A DNA stretch of 64,000 nt from Pachyseris speciosa (lineage: Eukaryota; Cnidaria; Anthozoa; Scleractinia; Pachyseridae). How positions within the stretch are numbered: the stretch's first letter is position 1; each line of letters begins with the position of its first letter. Under the pieces are notes generated by a model. That model was not told the origin of the DNA. It saw nothing but the letters and a program-made list of their open reading frames with translations, and ran no database searches. This document shows positions 24,401 through 35,000 of this stretch, in pieces. The translations under genes and the position numbers were made by a program. The stretch spans positions 27,501-91,500 of the forward strand of contig JAEMWC010000383.1 of NCBI GenBank assembly GCA_016490735.1, read 5' to 3'.

Positions 24401-27400
24401 TTTATCATCGTTTGTAAGAGTAATTTCCTCTTCAGGATCAATATCCAACTCTGCAGCGCTGGAAACACCGGTAGCAGAACCCACGGACGATCGCACAGTC
24501 CGACCACTCCCCGGGGCAAACGAACCATCTGTCGACAGGTAACTACTACCGTTTGATACAAACGATAGACCAGCCAGAGGGGACAGTCTGGACGCCTCGG
24601 ATGGAGTGAGGTCTGGAGGGGACTCACGGACAAACGGACTAGAAGCGAAGCTGACTGTAGACAGACGTTTTCTGTTTGCTTGCTTGGCTGGTTGTGCGCT
24701 CTCGTCATCGGCATCACTGCCGCCGGAGTGTGATTTGTCTGGGTTCATCTGTCGCTTTCTAGACGCTGAAAAGCGATGGTAATACACTTTAGCTGGTGTC
24801 ATTGCATTGCGAGGGAACAGTACATGTATATTTCCAGAGAAAGAGGTTTAAATGCATAGTAGACAAATGCAACTGTACACAACTTGAGTAGACTTGTAAA
24901 AAGAAAAATCTGAAAAAAACTCTACACTTGAACGGGACTAGAGTAACTCGTATGGGAAGAGGAAGAAATGAAAAATGGGAAGAAAACAAAAGCAAAGAAA
25001 GATATTCCCAGCAAGTATACGTCTACAGATCCCTTTCAGTTAATTCTCAGTGTGGAGGGAAAAACAATAAGATTGTTTTGCATTTGAAAGGTTTTTTTCT
25101 CTCAGGAGAGAACAACCATTGCTTTGTCCTCCAGATTGGGGATTACTAAAAGGGTTCTATACTGTGGAGGCCATACTTGGGCCCTGTGAGTGTTTTACCT
25201 CTAAGCGTCATTTTTCGCAAACTAGAATGAAATTTTATAAAGTTTGACAGACTACATGTAGGTAAATAACCGTACCTGCATTTATTCGTCCAATTCTGCC
25301 TCCAGATTTAAGAATTGACTTTAATGCTGTGTCTGATTTAGCAGAGGGAGCGGGAAATGGCCTTGGTGTCATGTCGTCTGGTGGGATTTCTTGAAAAGAC
25401 CTGCCTTCCACTCCACCGGCTTCTTGGACTGAACCATTGTCATCTTCTTTACCATGAGCCTCATGTGCATCTGCATCTGCAACGGCAGAGGCATCATCAT
25501 CCTTACCATTGCTTTGTGATGAAGCAGCTGACTTGTTATGAGTAGCTTCAGTCTTCCTGGTCTTATGCGCTTGAGTAACAGATTTCTTCCTTCCAGCAGA
25601 TTTCCTTCCAGTCTGCACAGCCCTACCACCTTTTCTAGAGCCAATCGCATCTCCTTTGTTGGATGTCGCATCGACAATGTTCGATTGCTTTTTTCCTTCT
25701 TCTAACCTTGGTTTTTTAGCGTCTATCCTCAGCTCTGACTCAGTAGTACTATCATGGCTGTTCACCGTAAGAGAGCTTTTCAAGCTCTTTGATTTGTTCG
25801 CTCTTCGTATATAAGGTGGTAACAAACTTGAGTGTTTTCGTCGTTTACTCCCAGTTTTTCTCTTGGATTCAGAGTTGGATGATGCATTGCTAGACACACT
25901 GGAACTGCTGCCAACTGACTCCTGATGAGTTAGATTCGCTGAGGGGTTATCTTCGTCCAACCCACCAATAGCATCAATAAAGTCTTCCTGTCCTTTACTG
26001 AGGCTTTCTGTTGTTCCTTTTCCTTCTCCAATCTCGCCTTTCCTGGCTTTAGACGAAACTTCCACCTCATCAACCAAATCTTGTCCAGCTGTCTGATCCC
26101 TCAAAGATTTCTTACCTCTTCTCTTACTGGGCAAGTCATCCAATTTCCCTTGACTTTCAGTTTCATTCACATCCTTTGCCTTCCCTGGTTTCCCTTTTCT
26201 TTGCACAACAGTCTCTAATGTCTGTTCTCTGTCGTTATTCAACACCTGATCACCTCCATCGTATTCCTTTTCTCCATGTGTTGTCTCTTCAGATGCCATA
26301 TCACCACCTTCTGCAGCCCCCTTAATGTCAGAATCTTCAGGAGCATCTTGGGTGTCCCCATCTCTCTTTTCCCTGCTTCCATCCTCTCTACTCAGTTTAG
26401 TATCTGCTTCTCTTTTTCTTTGTCCCCTTGTTTTTCTGCCGCTCAGTTCAACCTCCTCACTGCCGTCCTCAACACCACCTTCAGTATCCCTTTCTTTATC
26501 TTGTTCTCTGTTCAGTTTAACACCTGCTTCTTTCTTCCTCTGTGCTCTGGTTTTCCTTCCACTCAGCTTAGCTGCACCTCCGCCTGCTTGGGCACTTCCC
26601 TCTGTAACACTCTTCCCTTGTTTCTGATTTTTCTTAGTTTCAGCACCTTTCTTGGTCAAAGGATCAACCTCGTCATTCTGTTGTTCTGTGCTTTGAGTCT
26701 TTTGATCTGCTGCTTTCTCCCCATCACTATCATCATCCTCATCATCAACATCACACTCCAAGTTTTCTCTAACTTCTCGTTTTCTTCGTCTCGTCACTTT
26801 TTTCTCTTCGTGTTTGGTGTTTGAGACATTCTTCCTTCCTCGACGTTGCCTCTCTCCTCGGTCATCCTCAATGCTACCTTTTCTCTTATCACCAACAAGT
26901 AACTCTTCATCTGAAACCACAACTGCCTTGTCATCGCTCTTCTTTGCCTTTCTTGTGTTTGTTAGTGGCTGCTCAGTGCCTGGTAAGCTCTTTGCCCTAC
27001 GTTGCACCTTCTTCTCAGCTTCCCTAATTTGAGCCTCTACAACCTTAGAATCTGCAAGTCTCTCCTCGTCGACACTTGACAACTTATTTTGATCTTTGTC
27101 AGAATTCATCAAGTCATCCCCTCCTTCAACGTGATCCTCGTCATCATTTTCAAGATGCTGGGCTTCTTCTGTTTCTTGCTCTACGTTCTCTGACTCTGCA
27201 ACATTTTTCTGCCTTCCCCTTCCTCTTCGCTTGGTATTTTGTATTCTTCCATTTAAGAACTTACTTCCATTTTCCATTGCTTTATCATCACCGTCTCCTT
27301 TATTGCTCTTACTATCAAGACCTTCTGCTACTTCTGTCTCTTCATTCTGTATCTCTTCAAACTTTTTTCGTTTTCCTCTTGTAAACCTCTGCTTAGTGTC

Positions 27401-29017
27401 TGGTTGTCCTTTCACTGAGGGCTTATTTCCCCCTTGAGATTGACCTTTACCTCCACCAGTCTTTACACTGACTGCTCCTTGCTCCACATCACGCGACTCT
27501 TCCACCTTTTTCTTTCCTCTAGTCCCCTTCTGCCTGGCCCCAATAGGCACGCCCTTCTTCCTGACTGGAATCTTGGACTTCTTTTCTGTTGGCACTGCTG
27601 GCAAATCACTCTGCTCTGGCTGACTGTCTGAGCACGAACCGTACTCTGGGGACATGGTCTTGTGTTTGGTTCCCTCAAGAACAAAACTCTCACTCATAAC
27701 AAAACTCTCGGCTTCAGCAGAAATGGGGGATTTATCCACAACAATAAGCCCAGCATTCCGTGCTGTGTTCCCAATGGTAAGGAAGGTCTCCTCCTCCTCA
27801 ATTTCTTCAACATCAATCACTACATCATCCTCAGTCAAAGTGTTCCTTTGAGATGTCTTTTGTTTTGTGTTTGTGGCTTTCTGTTTGGCCACTACCCCCT
27901 TGCCTTTATTGGCAGTACAAGACTGTAAGTCATAAGATTGCTGGTGATCTGCCTGAGAGTCGTCAACAACGCCGACGACATCAATTTCAGAATCACTTTC
28001 ACCAGCCTTGTCAGTGATTGCCTCTGCATCATCTTGCAAAATTCTGTTGAGAAAAAAGAGGTGGCATTTTAATACAGTCCATGCTGTATACCATGTATTG
28101 TATACCATGCTGTATACCATGCTGTATACCATGTACTGTATTACAGTAATTAGTTTTCCAAGTTTCACATTAAACAGTTTGTCATGTAAGAAGACAAACC
28201 TTGATTTCTCTTGTTGGTTAGATTCTCCATCTGTCGGAGATTTTCCCTGTGCGTATGACAGCCAAAAATGACACAATTATGCATCAGTTGATGCTGAAAA
28301 AATTCACCATAGCAGCAATACTGATTGCCCTCCCTACACAAACATTTTGGTTTCTTCAACCATGGCCAGAGCAGTGCCTACCTCTTCTTAATTGGTTCAT
28401 TTGACTGTGGAGTCGGCTCACGCGATGCAGGAAGTTTAATTATTGTTCCAGTGTCTTCAGGAGAATCAACAACGCCTTCAGGTGTTTTGGCTGCTTGCAG
28501 TTCCTTTGCAATCCTGCTTGTATTTTCTGCTAAGTCCTCAACGTGATCACCATGTTCTGTTGGCCCATCAGTTTCACCTTCTGCTGATGATAATCCAATA
28601 TTTTTAGGTGTTTGATATAGCTTCTCAAAACATTTATTGTTGGAGAGACACAAGACAAAAGTTTACCAAATTTTATGATAATTAGGATTACATGCATGTA
28701 CACATCCAAAATTCCTCCAAAATTAGCAGTTGAGTGTTAATGGTAGATTACCATGAAATGGTTTGGGTACCATTGGATATGGAAATAGTACAACTGGATA
28801 TGAAAATGCCGTTTTGCCTAAAAACACATTACACATTAGCCTTGAATGATATATGAAATGAATCATATACATTGTATGAACTGCAGAAATGAAATCAAAT
28901 GAAGAATGATCCTTTGCAGTTGTGAACGCAATTTATGCAATTGCGAAAAGAAGCCTGAAAAAAAATTCAGGACTTCAATGGGGTTTGAACCCATGACCTC
29001 GCAATTACCGGTGCGAT

Positions 29018-29049
<32 letters not shown>

Positions 29050-32000
29050 ATTGGGAGCAGGTCAATTGTGGGTTCACATGTTACCGTAAAAGAAATGAGT
29101 GTGAATGATATATGAAATGAATCATATATGAACTGCGGAAATGAAATCAAATGAAGAATGATCCTCGCAGTTGTGAACGCAATTTATGCAATTGCGAAAA
29201 GAAGCCTGAAAAAAAACTCAGGACTTCAACGGGGTTTGAACCCGTGACCTCGCGATTACTGGTGCGATGCTCTAAACAACTGAGCTATGAAGCCACTGAC
29301 GTTGGGCCATTATACATTAGCCTTTCATACACATCAAAGACAAGGGTTTTGTTATAATTGCAATTATGATAGGGAATGTTAAAGGAGCAGTATCATGAAT
29401 TGTTAGAAAAAATCTGGAAAGAAAAAGAGACTAGTTAATGAAAAATAATGGCCAATTTTTTTTCCCAAATGGCTATCATATAGCTCATGGAAACCATTCT
29501 TAAACATTTTTGGTTATGCTTAGCCAAGCTAAAAAAGGATACCAACTTGAAAAAGTCAGGCCATCATTTTCAAGTTTTCCCCTTGCATTTTAGATACTGT
29601 GGCTTATATTTTCTTGTAAAATTTACTTGATTTTATCTGGTCACTGGAAATCCAGTAGCAATTAATGAATGAAAAAGTCACTGATGATTGACTTAAATAC
29701 TCATGGTATTGCCCCTTAATTAGACGAACATCAAACAAACCTGGATCAGGAAAGTAATCATCCACAAGCTCAAATCCTTTTGAATCTTTCCTAGGATTAA
29801 TGTTCAGTGGTATCCCAGTTCTCCTATAATGATAATAAAACAGCACATTAATGATAATAACAAATATTTTGCACAGAAGTACATTGTAGGAGTACCGTTT
29901 AGATGATGAAATAATAAATGCTAAGAAGTCTCTATGGCAAAACAGTGCTTGAGGGAGCGAAATTCATTTCATAAATGCATCCTGGCAAAATAGTCAAATC
30001 CAGCTGTTTTCACAGGCCAGTGCAAATTTCCTGGCTGTCCTGCCCTTAGCAACCCTGCTACAGTACGTCAAGGGTTTTAAATTGAGAAAGTATTAGGACT
30101 AACCACATAAGGCAGCTATCCAGGAAATTTTTCCAAGTTAAGGGAAACTAAGACAATGTAAGCAGCCACATGCAGCCCTGTACCTCCCAACAAGAAGATC
30201 TTTATCCGAGCTTTCTTGTTCATTTGGTACAACATTCTCCTCCTCTGGATCTAAACAAAATAGAATATTGCAGGTCAATCTTCAGTGTTCTAGATACATT
30301 GTAGTCTCAGGGCAAAAACCCTACAAGGTCGGCTACAGACCTGTACATGACCCGACAAATCAGTAGAAAATTCATAATGGTTTGGTGCCAGAGCAGTGGG
30401 AATTTGACCCCTTGCAATTCCTTGTTGACACCCTGCCTAAAAACGTATCTGGAACCCTGAAATCTTACAAAAGAAGGGCATTTAACCTATCTAAAGTAAA
30501 TCGTATTGAAAGAATGCTGAACAAATGAACTCGTGCCTGGAATAAAGCCAGGTGGGGACAATTTGGATTTCATGACATGGAATGGTTGCCCTATTGTTGA
30601 ACACAAAAACTTTTCTGCTTCATTTGCTTCCTGACAAAAATGGCAGTGCCTGAGAAATTTAAAAGTGAAATAAAGCTTCAATGCTATTCCCATGCTGTAA
30701 ACTAAATTTTGGAAACTAGTAATTATTTCCAACAATTTAGGGTCAATTTGATGTAAGAGTGGAGGCTCCCTTTAAAAGTCTGAGATACAATAATAATATT
30801 TATCTACAGTATTGCATGTACTGTAGTCTCAAAACCTGGAAAAGGTAAATTCTGAACCATCCTAATGTTCCAACATCATGTCTGCTAAATTATTTTAAAT
30901 TAATTACACATTTTGCAAATATGGCTGAAACATACAGTATTATCAATAACTGGTTTTCACTCATTTGGTTTTAGATATTGGTCAATTAAGTCAGCATTAT
31001 TTTTATGAAAGTCATGTAAAGGAGATAGAATTCCACTCACATGATAAATTGGTAAGAACTCAGAACACAAGAAACTTTACCTGAGTCAGGAAAATAATCA
31101 TCAATGTTGTCAAAGCCATGAGAGTCTTTCCTGGCCCTAATGTTCAGAGGAACTCCTGTGCGTCTACAGGGAAAGATACAACAAAGACCTTTACATTAAC
31201 ATTACAGTTGTACTTATGAAGTCATTATCAGAGGGTGTCTCCAAACAGTCAGCTGTCAAAAGTAATGTTTCAGGACACATTTTGTTTTTGTTTATGTACA
31301 CGGTTCCATCCCTAGATAAAAAACAGTTTACCCCAGAACCAAACTTATGGTCATAGACATCTTGTAAGTACCGGTACCCTGAGAAGACTGTTCACAGATT
31401 ATTTTTCTCACATTTCAACCTGTACTGAACTACAAGTACACAAAAAGATGTGTAGTTCCAGAAAATATCCACACCCCCACCACGGAAGGTCAACGGAAAT
31501 TCCAAGGGGGAGGGAGGTTTCAATGGTAGAAATTTCCAAGGGGTTTGGGGGCCGACGTGACCTTGCTTTTTTCAGGGGGTTAATCGTTAAGAAAGAATTG
31601 CTTCACGGTACACTCGAACTTGAGAAATGCAAGGAGGAATACTTCTGTACATGTTTTTCAAATAAGTAGATCTCCAGTCCACTTGAATATTTTAACATGA
31701 TTGACTTTTTTCCTTTTTCTGTATTCGAGTTTGTGTTTATTTTTAAAGAACAATGGCTATTCCAGTTGAAGAGAAACCAAAGGGAAATCAGAGCAAGTTG
31801 AGCGAGACAAAATGGCCGACTCTTGTCCCCAGATCTCCGATTTGGTGTCTCGTTCCAGTCCTCCACAAAATAATGGCCAACACCCATATCAGGAAACTGC
31901 TGCTTTCGGTAAATTATGTCTGTTCAGTAGAGGATAATAATGTTTCGACTGGAATTTGCAATAAAGGTAGAATGAATGCCTATCATTTTTGGAAGGACAA

Positions 32001-35000
32001 AACCGCCATAAGAATTTTATCATTCCATGTTGTATTGTTTTATGGCATTCTTGTTGGCATCACGTGCCATGGACCCTTTTATGCAGGTTATCGAACTTCA
32101 GCTTCCCAGCTAGTATGGGCATTACAGTACCGGCCGGAGGGATTGCAGCATTACACGCATGTAATGTGCGTGCAGTACACGCAGTTTACACGGACCTTAC
32201 ACTCACTTTACACGCACTGCCCACGCAGTGTCCACGTAATGTCCACGCAAATACATTTTATGCGTGTAATTTTACACTCAGTGACTGCGTGTAAAACAAC
32301 ACACAGTCTCTCCCTTGGAACTCACTCACCACTTGTAACAAGAACAAAACACGACCGTATTATTTGCTGACCGCCTTGCCGGTGGTCTGTCATTGTCGTT
32401 CTTCAAATGACAGTTTTAAAGCGAACCCACTGTTTTACAAAAGGCATGAAGGATAGCTTGAAGTATTGCGCTCAATTTGTGGTATTGAAAACAAGATTAA
32501 TTTGCAAACTTCGGTATTTTTATTACAGAGTTGCACAGGATAAGTTCAAGTTGATCGTAATACAATTTTGTCACCTTTCAGTTGGCATGACAGTCGATTT
32601 GTCACTCCGAATGATAAACCATTTAAAATTCGAACATGTGTTTAGAGAAGGTTTTGGTGGCCTAGTGGGTTAGTGTGTTCTATCCGTAATGTAATGACAG
32701 CTTAGGGTTGGTGGTTCAAGACTCAATAATGTGATTTTTTTTCTTTGATCTCTTTTTTTTTTCTATTCCTTTTCACTTGTTTTTCTTTTTTCTTTTGTCA
32801 ACGCTTAAGCTGTCAACCTATTTGCAATTTAACACAGAAAAGTACTCAACCGATTCTATGGATATTCGCTACGCGAGAAACCAAGGCCAGTGGAAGCTTG
32901 ACAAAACACTGGCACTTCGATTTGTTTAACAATTTCAAAGAAAGCGAACAATTTGGTATAAATCTTCGTCCGTTGACCAGTTTCTCGACGATAACCAATA
33001 TCTCCAATACTAAGCTATGTTCAAGCAACGCCATGCAAAAGAGCTGTGTTGGTTAATTTCACTTCCGGTATTGCACCATCACTAGTACTTCCGGTATTGC
33101 ACCATCACTAACTCGGTCAATTATTTGTTTATCTTCAAAACCGGGTCAAAAGGAACGCTCAATTAAATTCATTTCCTATAATTCTGACTAAACATTTCTT
33201 TTTGAAAGGATTTCGCCATTTCCGACTCTGACCCCTGTATTTTATGGCCACCAAAATCTACAAGTTCAGTTTAAAAACATTTACGGTCTTCCGAATAGCT
33301 TTAGTTAAGTCATCAGTGTTGTGAAATACTGCTCAAAATAAACGCTTTCAAATAAATTCCTTTCCTACTGGATGTACATTGGAGTAATTCAATTCTGACA
33401 AAACATTTCTTTCCTCTGTAACCCTTGAGCATTGAAAGGCTTTTAAAGAGAAGATGCGTGACCAACCTAATGACTTTATTTACTACAAAATTCTTTAGTA
33501 ACCACAAGAGATATCTCATTAGCGCAATGGGATAAGGGACTGAGATTGGGATCTGATGGTCGCGAGTTCAAGTCCGGGCATTGTTAGTAGAAACTTGTTT
33601 CTATACTTATGTCATTGTTTCTTCCTCTGGCCGAGAGGGGCACGGGCCTCTTGATGGACACCACGACGAAAAATAACCACAAAAAAAATGGGTATTACTA
33701 GAAGCGGCTTGTCGCTAAGCGACAGCCGCTTAAAAAGCCACAGATGAGACATAAGCGGCGCCCGATCGTCTAGACATTCGAAACGAACTGAGCTCGATTG
33801 ACCAGGCTGTTCCTATATTTTTCTTGTAAAAAAAAAAAGAAAACATCCGTTGTGTTCATTATGAGCAGGCAAGCCAGCCCAGTTACCGAGACCACCATTA
33901 TTGTGAAGGAGATCATTACAAAATGCAAAACAAAACATACGAGAACTTTTACTTGTTAAAAGATAAAATGAAATCCGATCCATTGATAGAATTCGTTGCC
34001 TAGCACGTGACAAAAATTTGCCCTCGTCGGGTGACAAAAATAGCACACGCTGTTTGTTGAAGAATGAGATGTTTATGATGCAAGGGAGATAAAATGAAAC
34101 AAGATAAATGTATCATTTACAGCAAGTGAAAAGAATTTCACTCGAACTATAGAGGAGTGCCGCAAAATTTTTGCTCGAACTATCGCGGGATAGCGCGAAA
34201 TTTCGCTTGGAACTGTCGCGGAGGGTTGCAAAATTTCGCTTGAACTATTGCAGAATGCCGCAGAATTAGTGGAGCAGGGGTTTCATGGGAAGCCGGCAAC
34301 CAGCAAAAATCGCCGCCTACTTTAGTTAGCTCAGACGGCTATTTTAAAATTTATTAAAAACCCTGGTGGAGTGCCGCAAAATCTTCGCTCGAACTTTCGC
34401 TCAAACTGTCGCGGAAGGGTGCAAAATTTTTTAACCATTGCGGAGTGCCGAAACAGACTCTCACAGCAGTTTTCCTGAAATAGTAGCACAGTGAATTTTA
34501 GGTTACCCTCGACAAGAGTAAGATGCTTTCTTTCAATCCTTAAGGTTCGTTTAATAATTGAGTCTCCAGAAGTAACATGGAAATTCACTATTTTATTACG
34601 AGTTGTTTTGATTTCACGTTCCGTGGCACATCGATCGCTGCGTGTTTATAACTCTGTCGAATAACATGTACAGCCATTTCGCAGTGTTGCGCGCTATATC
34701 TGAGACTGTTTGGCAAATAACAAAAGATCGCTCATATGCCATGAGTACACGCAAAGCAATTTTTACACGAACATTACATGCAGTGCCCACGCAGTGTCCA
34801 CGCAATACCCACTCAGTGTCCACTCAAATTACACGCGCATTACACGCATTTTACAAGCGTGGACATGCTGCAATCCCTCCGGCCAGTACTGTACGTGACT
34901 GTGCTTTTGACAACGATGGCACCAGGGGTTTCATTAGAAGCCGGCAACCGGCGAAAATCGCCACCTACTTTGTCAGAATGTACCTCTTTCCGCCGCCTAC

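Larger units (their letters stand above)
20721..25275 (-). other. CENPC introns 7-11, non-coding content
   Basis: Outside exons 8-11 the introns contain a MITE (22074-22295, ends GGGGCTGTTTACATGG / CCATGTAAACTCCC), a second GGGCCC MITE (23155-23394) and a tRNA-like SINE head (24105-24215, GTGGTTAGGGCGCTGGACTT). The rest is plain intron. Confidence 0.5.

Noticed and set aside
26276..27434. Plus-strand open frames of 60-182 codons over CENPC exon 7
   Set aside because: They are antisense shadows of a Lys/Glu-rich frame, giving Ser/Leu/Phe-rich translations without a domain.
28205..28251. Extra 47-bp CENPC exon (GKSPTDGESNQQEKS)
   Set aside because: It has AG and GT at its borders, but including it between exons 6 and 7 breaks the frame of exon 7. 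It could at most be a rare alternative exon.
31753..32370. 205-codon plus-strand frame
   Set aside because: It runs through a donor-like site and then into low-complexity ACACGC repeats (YTHCPRSVH-like translation). No domain is seen.
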